DNA of 64,000 bases from NCBI GenBank assembly GCA_016713105.1, contig JADJPS010000007.1:208501-272500 (forward strand), given 5' to 3'. Of the stretch, positions 34,438 through 43,746 are shown piece by piece. Under the pieces are notes generated by a model. That model was not told the DNA's origin. It saw only the letters and a list, made by a program, of their open reading frames with translations, and did not search any database. Source of the stretch: Devosia sp. (GTDB taxonomy: Bacteria; Pseudomonadota; Alphaproteobacteria; Rhizobiales; Devosiaceae). Position numbers and translations under genes: made by a program. Numbering within the stretch: the first letter of the stretch is position 1; each line of letters begins with the position of its first letter.

Positions 34438-35383
34438 ATGAGCGCCATGGCCGACACCGCATCGCCGACAGCAGCCCGAGAGCGCGCCCGTGCCGCGCGG
34501 CGGAAGGGGCAGCGCGACACGCGCATGGCCTACCTGCTGCTGCTGCCCTACATCGTGCTTGGTCATGTTCGGTGGCATGTTTCCGGTCGCCTATGCGTTC
34601 GGCCTCAGCTTCGTCTGGTGACACCATCGAGAGCACCTTCTACGGGCTCGCCAACTTCGAGTTCGTGTTCAACGATTTCCGCGTACCGGCCGCCGCCATC
34701 AACGTCATCTGGTTCTCGTCGTCATCTGGGTAGCGATGACGATGGTGGGCGTGGACGCTGTCGCTGATGCTCGACAGCATCGGGCGCAGGACAGCCACGA
34801 CGCTGCGGACCATCTACTTCCTTCCCGGCGCAGTGACCTCCTCGGCGGTGGTGGTGCTCTGGCTGTTCCTTCTCGATCCGGGCGTGAGCCCGTTCCAGAG
34901 CCTGCTGCATGCGGCGGGATGGACCTACAGCATCGACGTAATCACCGGCGTCGGGCTTGCCGGGAGTGTTCGCGCTGATGGCGTATTTCTCGTCCTCGGG
35001 CGGGTGGATCGTGGTGTTTGGCGGGGCGCTGCTCGAGCCTCCCCCACCGAGGTGATGGGGAAGCCGCCCGCGTCACGGCGCGCCAACCGCTTCCAGCTCG
35101 CAACGCGGATCAGAAGCTGCCAATGATCTGGCGCTCGCCGGTGCTGATGGGCATCCTCAGCTTTGCCGCCGGCCTGAACTGTTCGTCGAGCCGCCACTGA
35201 TGCAACTGGCCGGCCCGCACGATCGCGCAGAACGATTGGTCGCTCAACCAGATGGCGTTCCAGTACGCATTCCGCATTGGTGATTTCGGCGCTTCTGGCG
35301 GCGCTCGACCCTGCTGGTGGGCACTTCTATCATCATCTGATCGGTCATCGTGTTCGCGACCCGCTTCCTACAAGATCGATTGA
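34438..35383 (+). pseudogene. ABC transporter permease, MalF type, multiple frameshifts
   Basis: Stitching frames gives a CUT1 permease: MADTASPTAARERARAARRK, MAYLLLLPYIVL, GMFPVAYAFGLSF, TTLRTIYFLPGAVTSSAVVV, LWLFLLDPGVSPFQSLLHAA, RVDGANRFQLATRI-like EAA loop, SPVLMGILSFAAGL and the end FATRFYKID. At least six single-base shifts interrupt it (near 34560, 34615, 34730, 34970, 35055 and 35115). The residues remain well conserved in every phase, which argues for recent damage or sequencing errors rather than long decay. Confidence 0.65.
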
Positions 35384-35389
35384 GGGACC

Positions 35390-36283
35390 ATGGCCGACGC
35401 ACGCACTCCGCCATTCAAGCTCAACCTGGGCGCTTCATCGTCTTCGCGTTCCTCGCCTTCGCGGTTGTGTTTCTACGGCATCCCGCTGCTGTGGCTTCTG
35501 CTTGCCGGTACGCGCTCGCAATCCTCGCTGTTCGCCGATCCCGCCGTTCACCATCGGGACCTGGCAGGTTTCATTGCGACCTGGAACAACCTCACCACCT
35601 ACAATAACTTCCAGATCCTCGTCAGTTGGGCGGCCACCGGACATCTACTCGGTGGGCGGCGTGCTGCTCTCGCTGATTGCCTCGATCCCGGCGGATATGT
35701 GTTCTCGGCTTCGGAGTTTCCGGGGCGCAAGCTGATCCTTGTGGCTATGCTGATCGCGATGATCACCCCCAGTACGGTGGTGGTACGGGATCTCCCTCGA
35801 AATGAACCTGCTCCGGGCTCAACAACGCACCCTATGCCGGGCTGATCCTCGCGAGCGGGGGGTTCTTTCCGTTCGGCGTCTACCCCACCTATGTCTACTT
35901 CTCGACGTCGCTGCCCAAGGGCGTGATGGACTCGGCACGCATCGATGGCGCAAACCGCTTCGAACTGTTCACCCGCACGCCTTGCCGCTGGCCCGTCCGA
36001 TCGTCGCGCTCGTGGCGTTCTTCAGCTTCATCGGCATCTGGAACAACTACTTTCTTGCCTTCGTGTTGCTCAGCGACGACAAGCTCTACAACCTGCCGGT
36101 GGGGCTCACCAAGCTGATCTCGACGTCCGGGGCGCTCAGCACCTGCCGGCCAACGACGTGCCGATCAAGAAGCCCGAGGTGATCCCCGCGGCAATCCTCG
36201 TGATCCTGCCGGTGCTGGTGATCTTCCTTGCCGCACAGCGCTTCGTGCGCTCGGGCATGCTGTCGGGGGCGGAGAAGGGCTGA
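35390..36283 (+). pseudogene. ABC transporter permease, MalG type, multiple frameshifts
   Basis: Joined frames read MADARTPPFKLNL, FIVFAFLAFAVV, FTIGTWQ, LTTYNNFQILV, VGGVLLSLIASIPA, KLILVAMLIAMITPSTVVV, FFPFGVYPTYVYFSTSLPKG, MDSARIDGANRFELFTR (EAA loop), FFSFIGIWNNYFLAFVLLSD and the end RSGMLSGAEKG. Several one-base shifts occur (about 35440, 35480, 35550, 35640, 35800, 35980, 36140). It starts 6 bases after the MalF-type stop. Its last 230 bases are repeated at 37390-37625. Confidence 0.65.
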
Positions 36284-36367
36284 CCGCAGATTGGTACCAG
36301 CAGTTCACAAGCCGGCCCGGCTGGTCCAGCCTTGCACCCATGCTGATCCCAGAGTAGCGAGACAAGC

Positions 36368-37001
36368 ATGACCGGCGAGCCGGACAGGGCGCCGATCACG
36401 CCGGCGCCATTGCTGGTCTCACGCCTCCTCCTCGCGGGAGGTCGGTCGACCCGCAAGGGAGCGACGCGGCCCTGCTGCCGCGGGGGGGTGTCGCTGATCC
36501 GCGCCACCGATACCCTGCGCCCGCAGGTCGCGGCGCTCGCGATCAGTGCCAATGGCGATCCGAGGCGCTTCGACTTCCTCGATCCGCCCATCCTCCCCGA
36601 CGGTGCCCCGAGCTCCGGCCCGCTGTCGGGGCTGCTGGCCGGGCTGCATTGGGCGGCCGGAACCGGTCGTGCCTCGCATCTCGCCATCGTGGCCTGCGAC
36701 ACCCCGTTCTTTCCCGCGACCTGGTGGTGCGTCTTCTGGCTGCAAACCGCCCGGAGGACGACCGCGTCGGGTACCGGTCCGGCGGGGGCGCACATCCGGT
36801 CTTCGGGCTGTTCCCCATCACCTGCAGGGACCCGCCTGCACTGGCTTGGTTCGAGGCGCAGAACCCGGCCATGCCCATGGATCGAGAGCCGTCCCCATGT
36901 GTATGCCGATATCACCGGCGACCCCGACCCCTTCTTCAATGTCAATACGCCCGAGGACCTCGTCGTCGCGGCGCGGCATCGCCCGCCCGCCGGAGCGCTA
37001 G
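36368..37001 (+). pseudogene. mobA: mobA copy 1 (molybdenum cofactor guanylyltransferase), frameshifted
   Basis: MobA transfers GMP to molybdopterin. This copy starts MTGEPDRAPITPAPLLV, then loses frame within the nucleotide-binding LLLAGGRSTR region; later parts (ISANGDPRRFDFLD, GPLSGLLAGLHWAAGTGRAS, DTPFFP, NVNTPEDLVVAAR) are recognisable in different phases. At least five one-base differences from copy 2 are visible. The stop overlaps no gene; mogA copy 1 starts at the next base. Confidence 0.6.
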
Positions 37002-37389
37002 ATGAAGATCGGCATCCTCTACCAGACTCTCCCGACCGCGCCAGCCGCGGCGAAATACGAGGACAAAAAGGGCGGCCCCGCCATTGCGGCCCACCTCGAG
37101 GCGACGCTGACGACGTCGTGGACGGCGGTCGCGCGGATCGTTCCCGACGGCCTCGGCTCGGTACTGAGGCGCTGCGCGATCTGTGCGGCCGGGAAGGTGT
37201 CGGCCTGCTGCTCGCCACCGGCGCACCGGGCCGAGCCGCGCGACACTACGCCCGAAGCCGGTTGCCGCCGTGATCGACAAGGAGTTGCCGGGGTTTGGCG
37301 AGCAGATGCGGGCTGCGAGCCTCAAACAGGTACCAACCGCCATCCTCTCCCGGCAGGGCGCCGGCATCCGAGGCAGTACCCTGATCATC
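37002..37389 (+). pseudogene. mogA: mogA copy 1, truncated at the duplication junction
   Basis: Begins MKIGIL and continues through YEDKKGGPAIAAHLEATL, VARIVPDGLGS, VIDKELPGFGEQMRAASLKQ and GSTLIIT in shifted frames, then runs into permease sequence at 37390. It lacks the C-terminal third of molybdopterin adenylyltransferase. Confidence 0.6.
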
Positions 37390-37625
37390 ACTTTCTTGCC
37401 TTCGTGTTGCTCAGCGACGACAAGCTCTACAACCTGCCGGTGGGGCTCACCGTGCTGATCTCGACGTCCGGGGCGCTCAGCAACCTGCCGGCCAACGACG
37501 TGCCGATCAAGAAGCCCGAGGTGATCCTCGCGGCAATCCTCGTGATCCTGCCGGTGCTGGTGATCTTCCTTGCCGCACAGCGCTTCGTGCGCTCGGGCAT
37601 GCTGTCGGGGGCGGAGAAGGGCTGA
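37390..37625 (+). pseudogene. 3' fragment of the MalG-type permease gene (copy 2)
   Basis: Encodes FLAFVLLSDDKLYNLPVGLT ... RSGMLSGAEKG without a start, in one clean frame to the TGA at 37625. Compared with the copy ending at 36283 it has two adjacent substitutions (Val for Lys after GLT) and repairs the frameshift in SNLPAND. Confidence 0.7.
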
Positions 37626-37705
37626 CCGCAGACGGGTACCAGCGGTTCAAGCCGGCCCGGCTGGTCTAGCCTTGCACCCATGCTGATCCCGAGTAGCGAG
37701 ACAAC

Positions 37706-38350
37706 ATGACCGGCAGGCCGGACAGGGCGCCGATCACGCCGGCGCCATTGCTGGTCCTCGGCCTCCTCCTCGCGGGAGGTCGGTCGGACCCGCATGGGGA
37801 GCGACAAGGCCCTGCTGCCGCTTGGGGGTGTCGCTGATCAGCGCGCCACCGATACCCTGCGCCCGCAGGTCGCGGCGCTCGCGATCGAGTGCCAATGTCG
37901 ATCCGAGGCGCTTCGACTTCCTCGATCTGCCCATCCTCCCCGACGGTGCCCCGAGCTCCGGCCCGCTGTCGGGGCTGCTGGCCGGGCTGCATTGGGCGGC
38001 CGGAACCGGTCGTGCCTCGCATCTCGCCATCGTGGCCTGCGACACCCCGTTCTTTCCCCGCGACCTGGTGGTGCGTCTTCTGGCTGCAACCCGCCCCGAG
38101 GACGACCGCATCGTGGTGCCCCGGTCCGGCGGTCGCGCATCCGGTCTTCGGGCTGTTCCCCATCACCTGCAGGGACCCGCTTGCACACTGGCTGGCCGAA
38201 GCGCAGAACCCGGCCATGCGCCGCTGGATCGAGAGCCGTCCCCATGTGTATGCCGATATCACCGGCGACCCCGACCCCTTCTTCAATGTCAATACGCCCG
38301 AGGACCTCGTCATCGCGGCGCGGCGCCTCGCCCGCCCGCCGGAGCGCTAG
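37706..38350 (+). CDS. mobA: mobA copy 2, molybdenum cofactor guanylyltransferase, with residual frameshifts
   Basis: Starts MTGRPDRAPITPAPLLVLGL and continues, across small frame changes near 37785-37900 and 38120, through LLLAGGRS, GSDKALLPLGGV, FDFLDLPILPDGAPSSGPLS, HLAIVACDTPFFPRDLVVRL, AHWLAEAQNPAMRRWIESRP and DPFFNVNTPEDLVIAARRLA. About 210 residues, normal for MobA, which attaches GMP to molybdopterin to make the bis-MGD cofactor. The stop is followed immediately by the mogA ATG. It is the better copy of the duplicated pair. Confidence 0.7.
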
Positions 38351-38873
38351 ATGAAGATCGGCATCCTCACCATCTCCGACCGCGCCAGCCAGCGGCGAAT
38401 ACGAGGACAAGGGCGGCCCCGCCATTGCGGCCTACCTCGAGGCGACGCTGACGACGCCGTGGACGGCGGTCGCGCGGATCGTTCCCGACGGCCTCGGCTC
38501 GGTACGGGACGCGCTGCTCGATCTGTGCGACCGGGAAGGTGTCGGCCTGCTGCTCGCCACCGGCGGCACCGGGCCGAGCCCGCGCGACACTACGCCCGAA
38601 GCGGTTGCCGCCGTGATCGACAAGGAGTTGCCGGGGTTTGGCGAGCAGATGCGGGCCGCGAGCCTCAAACAGGTACCAACCGCCATCCTCTCCCGGCAGG
38701 GCGCCGGCATCCGAGGGAGTACCCTGATCATCACCCTGCCCGGCAAGCCGGCCGCGATCGAGGTCTGCCTCGATGCGGTGTTCGCCGCGGTGCCCTATTG
38801 CCTCGACTTGATCGGCGCCGGCCACATCGACACCGATGAACGACGGATCAGGAGCTTCCGGCCCAGGTCGTGA
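38351..38873 (+). CDS. mogA: mogA copy 2, molybdopterin adenylyltransferase, one frameshift
   Basis: Begins MKIGILTISDRAS, shifts frame by one base at about 38395, then reads YEDKGGPAIAAYLEATLTTP, VARIVPDGLGSVRDALLDLC, the MPT-binding LLLATGGTGPSPRDTTPEAV, LPGFGEQMRAASLKQVPTAI, IITLPGKPAAIEVCLDAVFA and ends RRIRSFRPRS. It adenylates molybdopterin before molybdate insertion. About 174 residues, family-typical. The shift is within a GC repeat and is probably an error. Confidence 0.72.
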
Positions 38874-39012
38874 ACATGCGAGTGGTCGATTTTGTCACCA
38901 TTCGGAATGTATAGGCTTTTATTGACCCTGGACTGCACCCGCACGTCGCCGTTTCTAGAGTCCTTAACCTACGTAATTTAGCGTACAGGCTGCAATTGGC
39001 GGCGGGACACCG

Positions 39013-40153
39013 GTGCACATTCTCGTGTCGACGACAGTCGTTCGAGCCTGGCCTTCCTCGGCAATATCATCGGCGCGCTCGGCATCGCCGAGGTCGAGTG
39101 CCTGCTGAGCCCGCGCGCCGCTGCAGCGGGCGGAGCAGGCGCAGTTCGACCTGGTCCTGGTCGACCATGTCATGCCCGAGATGGACGGCGTGGAGCTCAC
39201 CCGCAGGCTGCGCGGCTCGCCGACCTATCGGCTGGTGCCGATCATCATGGTCACCTCGGACAATGACCGCGCTGCGGGTCAATGCCATCGCCGCGGGTGC
39301 CACCGACTTCATCAACAAGCCCTTCGATCCGACGGAACTGCAGGCACGGGTCACCAACCTTCTGGCATTGCGACGTGCCCAGATCGAGCTTGCGGATCAG
39401 ACCGCCTGGCTGAAGCGGGAGGTCGAGAAGGCAACAGCTCACCTCGTCGAACGCGAGGAGGAGATCATCTGGCGTCTCGCGCGCGCCATCGAGTATCGCG
39501 ACGGCGACACCGGCGGCCATGTCTCGCGCGTCGCACAGGTCTCCTGTCTGATCGCCGAGGGGATCGGCCTTTCGCCCGAGCGCTGCCGCTGCATCTACCT
39601 GGCTGCGCCGCTGCACGACATCGGCAAGATCGGCATCGCCGATTCGATCCTGTCGAAACCCGGCAAGCTGACACCCACCGAACTGGAGACCATGCGTCAG
39701 CACGTCTCGATCGGCGCCCGCATCCTCGAGAACGGCTCATCCGACGTCATCCGCACTGCCGAGTTGATCGCCCAGAGCCACCACGAGCGCTGGGACGGCA
39801 CCGGCTATCCCGACCGGCTCTCGGGCACCGATATCCCGGTGGAAGCCCGCGTCGTCGCCATCGCCGATGTGTTCGACGCGCTCTGTTCCGAGCGCCCCTA
39901 CAAGCAGGCCTGGCCGGTCGCCGACGCCTATCGTGAGATCGCCAGCCTCTCCGGCACGCATTTCGACCCGGCCTGCGTTGCCGCTTTCGAGACCCGCTGG
40001 CCCGAGATCGCCGCGCTGCTTGCCGCCACCGAAGCGCGCACGCCTCGCCGGCTGACGGCACGCGCACCGCCGCTGGCCGGCACCTGTCTGAGCCATCCAT
40101 ACCATAAAACACCCAGGAAGTATCACGACCGACGCGGGAGGGCGTTGGCTTGA
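39013..40153 (+). CDS. Response regulator with HD-GYP c-di-GMP phosphodiesterase domain, frameshifted
   Basis: From GTG 39013, joined frames give a receiver domain (HILV-DDSRSSLAFLGNIIGA, phosphoacceptor Asp in FDLVLVDHVMPEMDG, KPFDP Lys) followed after a short coiled linker by HD-GYP. The HD part has YRDGDTGGHVSRVAQ, APLHDIGKIGI (HD), SHHERWDGTGYPDRLSG (GYP) and IADVFDALCSERPYK. These enzymes hydrolyse cyclic di-GMP. Single-base shifts near 39025, 39110 and 39268 break the receiver part; the HD-GYP half is in one clean frame to 40153. The C-terminal 35 residues are basic and low-complexity. It lies upstream of the chemotaxis operon, separated by 400 bases. Confidence 0.8.
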
Positions 40154-40551
40154 TGTCTTCGCGCGCGGACGACCGTCCGACTGTATCAGTTCAGTATAAA
40201 ACGACGCTCCACGGCAACGACGAACTTGTCGGGAGAATTTCAGGACTCAACGAGAGTCCATCCAGGATTCGCTGAATCGACATTACCGGGCGTGAACGAC
40301 TCACGCCGACCAGAACGTTGCTACCGACTACTGGTGTAGGTAAAAATCCGTACGAGTCATGCCAAAAGTAATTGTCGATTTACGAGTTGGTCCGATCATA
40401 TGAGCATACTAAGACGAAACGGCGAATCCAGCTAACGGACGCCGTGCCGATCAGCGCAAAAAAATACTGGCGCGGGATCGAGAGCATTATGGCGGCCGGA
40501 TTTGGACGCCTGGCTTATTGAGAACAGATCAATATTTGAAGGGATTTGCCA
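40154..40551. other. AT-richer intergenic region upstream of the chemotaxis operon
   Basis: No gene seen. It is less GC-rich than its surroundings and should hold the promoter of the STAS-che operon. An inverted repeat (GGCGTGA ... TCACGCC, 40289-40307) lies mid-way without a T-run; a weaker one (CGGAC ... GTCCG, 40166-40179) follows the HD-GYP gene. Confidence 0.5.
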
Positions 40552-40884
40552 ATGGCAGATGTCGATTCCGTTCGCTTCGAACTCAGTGGCGATCTTTCAC
40601 TTCGTGATACTGCCGATCTCAAGTCACGACTGACGACTGCACTCTCCGACAAGCGATCACTGGTGATCGAAACCGACGGCGTCGGCGGCATCGATGTCAG
40701 CTGCCTGCAGGTGCTGGTCGCTGCGCAGAAATCCGCCAACGCCGCCGGCATGCCGATGCGGCTGACCGCCAGCGCTGCGGGCCCCCTGGGGGGCGCGATG
40801 ATCGCCGCCGGCTTTCATGCACCCGACGGGCGACCGCTAATCCCCGAAGCCGAAACCTGGACCCTGACGCGCGAGGCAAGATGA
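40552..40884 (+). CDS. STAS-domain protein
   Basis: A 110-residue single STAS domain: VRFELSGDLSLRDTADLKSR, then VIETDGVGGIDVSCLQVLVA, where the Ser after DV is the usual phosphorylated position, and AGFHAPDGRPLIPE. ATG 40552 follows GAAGGGA by 7 bases. Stand-alone STAS proteins act as anti-anti-sigma factors or as partners in chemotaxis clusters. The stop overlaps the cheY ATG (ATGA), so it is the first gene of the che operon. Confidence 0.85.
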   Translation: MADVDSVRFELSGDLSLRDTADLKSRLTTALSDKRSLVIETDGVGGIDVSCLQVLVAAQKSANAAGMPMRLTASAAGPLGGAMIAAGFHAPDGRPLIPEAETWTLTREAR

Positions 40885-41250
40885 GCAAGACCATCCTCAC
40901 GATCGACGATTCCGCCTCCATCCGCCAGATGGTGGCGATGACGCTGACCGGCGCCGGACTCAAGGTGATCGAGGCCGGCAACGGCGCCGAGGGCTACACC
41001 AAGGCCACCTCCCAGCCCGTGCACGCGGTGATCACCGACCTCAACATGCCGGTCATGAACGGGCTCCGAGTTTCTCAGGAAGTTCCGCCAGAGCCCTGCC
41101 GGCAAGGGCATCCCGGTGATCCTGCTGACCACCGAGTCCGACGAGGAGCTGAAGCGCCAGGCCCGCGAGGCCGGCGCCACCGGCTGGATCGTCAAACCCT
41201 TCAAACAGGACCAGCTGCTGGCCGTCGTCAGAAAGGTAACCGGAGCATGA
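40881..41250 (+). CDS. cheY: Chemotaxis response regulator CheY, one frameshift
   Basis: A 121-residue receiver after correction. Acidic pair DD at residues 9-10, phosphoacceptor Asp53 in ITDLNMPVMNGL, then one extra base near 41068 shifts the frame. The rest reads FLRKF, IPVILLTTESDEELKRQARE (Thr), GATGWIVKPFKQDQLLAVVR (Lys) and ends VTGA at 41250. The span is 370 bases, one more than a multiple of three, consistent with a single inserted C. Overlaps STAS and cheA by ATGA junctions. Confidence 0.88.
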
Positions 41251-43250
41251 GTGCCATCGACCCCGCCGATACCTTCCGCCAGGAGGCAAGGGAACTGCTC
41301 GAGCAGCTCGAGCTCGGCCTGCTTGATCTCGAGCAGACCCCCGCCGACACCGATCTCGTCAACTCGGTCTTCCGCGCGCTCCATACCATCAAGGGCTCGG
41401 GCGCCATGTTCGGCTTCGTTGAGGTCGCCGCCTTCGTCCACGAGTTCGAGACCGCCTTCGACCGGGTCCGCAAGGGCCTGTCGCCGGTCACCGCCGCGCT
41501 TGTGCCGATCGCGCTCGGCGCCAAGGACCATGTACACGTGCTGATCGAAACGGGCGGATCGGCCGCCACGGCCGGGGAGCCGATCCTGTCGGCCCTGCGT
41601 GGGCTCGTGGCCGAGGGCGAGCCGGTGCCCTCGACGGCGACGCCGGCTGCCATGCGCCGCCCCCGGCGGTACCCGCTGGCGCATCCGCTTCACCTTGCCC
41701 GACGACGCCCTGCCCACGGGACCAACCCGATGCTGCTGCTGGCAGAGATCGGCGAACTGGGTCCGTGCGAAGTGAGCGCCCTAGTGGATGCTGTGCCCGA
41801 ACTCGAGCTGATCGATCCCGAGGTCTCCTATCTGGGCTGGCAGATCGACCTCACCCATCCCGATCCACGCGCCGCGCTCGACGATGTGTTCCTGTTCCTC
41901 AAGGACGGCATGGAACTGTCGATCGAACCGCTGCCGGCGGAAGCCGCACGGGGGGATGTCGCGCCGCTCGGCGCGGTCGACCCGGTCTCCGCGCCACCCG
42001 CGAAGCGCGACACCGTCGGCGAGATCGAGCGGGCCGACACCGGCCGGGCCGGCACCGACCGCAGCCAGTCGTTGCGCGTGCCGGCCGAACGACTCGACGA
42101 GCTGATGGATCGCGTCGGCGAACTGGTGATCGCCCAGGCTCGCCTGTCGCAGATGGCGGCTGGCAGCTCGGACACCAACCTCAAGTCCATTGCCGAGGAA
42201 CTCGAGCGGCTGTCCTCCGGCCTGCGTGACACCACCATGGGTATCCGCATGGTGCCCATCGGGACGCTCTTCGGTCGTTTCCGGCGGCTGGTGCACGATC
42301 TCAGCCACGATCTGGGACAGCACGTGGAATTCGTCACCACCGGCGAGGACACCGAGCTCGACAAGACCGTCATCGAGCGCCTCGCCGACCCGCTGGTGCA
42401 CCTCATCCGCAACGCTGTCGATCATGGCCTCGAGTCGCCCGAAACCCGGGCCCGGGCCGGCAAGCCGGTGTGCGGCACCGTGCGTCTGTCAGCGGTTCAC
42501 ACCGGCGCCGAGGTCGCCATCTCGGTCAGCGACGACGGCGGCGGGCTCAACACCGAACGCATCCGCGCCAAGGCCGAGGAGCAGGGCCTGATCGCCGCCG
42601 ATGCCAGGATCCCCGATGCTGAACTGCACCAGTTGCTGTTCCATCCCGGCTTCTCGACGGCCAGCGAGATCACCTCGGTCTCGGGACGCGGCGTCGGCAT
42701 GGATGTCGTCAAGCGCACCATCGACAGCCTGCGCGGCAACATCGACATGTCGACCCGGCCGGGGCTAGGCACCTCGGCGACACTGCGCCTGCCGCTGACC
42801 CTCGCCATCATCGACGGCATGCTGGTTCGGGTCGGCAGCGGCCGCTACACCATCCCGCTCTCGGCGGTCGAAGAGTGCGTCGAACTGCCGGCATCCGCCG
42901 ACACCCAGGCCCAGGGCCGCAACTTCCTCAACATCCGCGGCGCGCTGGTGCCGTTCCTGAGGCTGCGGGAGCTGTTCCGCGTCACGAGGCCGCCCGATCC
43001 GCACCAGAAGGTGGTGATCGTCTCCTCGGGCGAGTTCCGCGTCGGGCTCGTCGTCGACCAGATCATCGGCAACAACCAGACGGTCATCAAGTCGCTCTCC
43101 AAGCTGCACGCGGACATCGAGACCTTCTCGGGGGCGACGATCCTCGGTGACGGCACAGTGGCGCTGATCCTCGACCCGAGCCATCTGGTCAGCTTCGGAC
43201 AGGCCTTCGAGGATCGCCTCAGGGGCGGTCGCATGGGGAGGGCAGCATGA
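41247..43250 (+). CDS. cheA: Chemotaxis histidine kinase CheA
   Basis: A 667-residue kinase. It has an HPt domain with His46 in RALHTIKGSG, a P2-like region, the dimerisation segment (LRVPAERLDELMDRVGELVI), and the ATPase domain with N-box HLIRNAVDHGLESPE, DDGGGLN and GRGVGMDVVK, then a CheW-like C terminus (YTIPLSAVEECVEL, FRVGLVVDQIIG). The P2 region (about bases 41655-41725) reads RRPRRYPLAHPLHLARRRPA in frame, but the next phase gives RWRIRFTLPDDALPTG, the expected sequence. Two compensating one-base errors are therefore likely there. ATG 41247 overlaps the cheY stop. Confidence 0.92.
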   Translation: MSAIDPADTFRQEARELLEQLELGLLDLEQTPADTDLVNSVFRALHTIKGSGAMFGFVEVAAFVHEFETAFDRVRKGLSPVTAALVPIALGAKDHVHVLIETGGSAATAGEPILSALRGLVAEGEPVPSTATPAAMRRPRRYPLAHPLHLARRRPAHGTNPMLLLAEIGELGPCEVSALVDAVPELELIDPEVSYLGWQIDLTHPDPRAALDDVFLFLKDGMELSIEPLPAEAARGDVAPLGAVDPVSAPPAKRDTVGEIERADTGRAGTDRSQSLRVPAERLDELMDRVGELVIAQARLSQMAAGSSDTNLKSIAEELERLSSGLRDTTMGIRMVPIGTLFGRFRRLVHDLSHDLGQHVEFVTTGEDTELDKTVIERLADPLVHLIRNAVDHGLESPETRARAGKPVCGTVRLSAVHTGAEVAISVSDDGGGLNTERIRAKAEEQGLIAADARIPDAELHQLLFHPGFSTASEITSVSGRGVGMDVVKRTIDSLRGNIDMSTRPGLGTSATLRLPLTLAIIDGMLVRVGSGRYTIPLSAVEECVELPASADTQAQGRNFLNIRGALVPFLRLRELFRVTRPPDPHQKVVIVSSGEFRVGLVVDQIIGNNQTVIKSLSKLHADIETFSGATILGDGTVALILDPSHLVSFGQAFEDRLRGGRMGRAA

Positions 43251-43746
43251 GCGCGCTCGCCGCCAACGGCGCCCTGAAGGTGCTGACGCTGGGACTGCAG
43301 GGCGAGATCTTCGCGATCGAGGCCGGCAGCGTGCGAGATTCCCGATGTCGTCCCGATCACCGAAGTGCCCAATGCGCGGGCCTTCGTGGGCGGCCTCATC
43401 AATGTGCGCGGGCGTGTCGTGCCCCTCGCCGACTTGCGGGTGATGTTCGGCATGGACCGACCGCCACCCGACGCCGACACCCGCATCGTCGTCATCGAGA
43501 TCGACCTCGAGGGCGATCCGACCATCGCCGCCATCCTCGCCGACCGGGTGCACGATGTCACCGACATCGAGCTCGCCTCCATCGAGGAGGCGCCGAAGGT
43601 CGGCATGCGCTGGCGTACCGAATACGTCAGCGGCATCGGCAAACGCGGCGAGGACTTCGTCATCATCCCGGATATGGGACGGATTTTTCGGAACCGAAGG
43701 CGGCAGAAGCACGCCTTCCGAATTGGAAGAAGGGGACAGTTTATGA
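43247..43746 (+). CDS. cheW: Chemotaxis coupling protein CheW, two frameshifts
   Basis: Starts MSALAANGALKVLTLGLQGE; an extra base near 43335 shifts the frame into PDVVPITEVPNARAFVGGL, INVRGRVVPLADLRVMFGM and VSGIGKRGEDFVIIPDMGRI. An extra T in a T-run near 43692 restores a third phase that ends SELEEGDSL at 43746. Corrected length is 165 residues, normal for CheW, which links receptors to CheA. Stop and the mcp ATG overlap (ATGA), which supports this end. Both breaks look like base-calling errors. Confidence 0.85.

Larger units (their letters stand above)
36052..38726 (+). repeat. Imperfect tandem duplication, two units of about 1.34 kb
   Basis: Bases 36052-37389 and 37390-38726 carry the same order: permease 3' end, mobA, start of mogA. 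They differ by scattered single-base indels and substitutions. The junction joins mogA (reading LIIT) directly to permease sequence (FLAFVLLSDDK). Both units contain indels, unit one more, including poly-G length differences. Only unit two continues into the rest of mogA. Confidence 0.75.

Noticed and set aside
40289..40307. Inverted repeat GGCGTGA ... TCACGCC as terminator of the HD-GYP gene
   Set aside because: It lies about 140 bases past the stop and lacks a T-run; a protein-binding site is equally possible.
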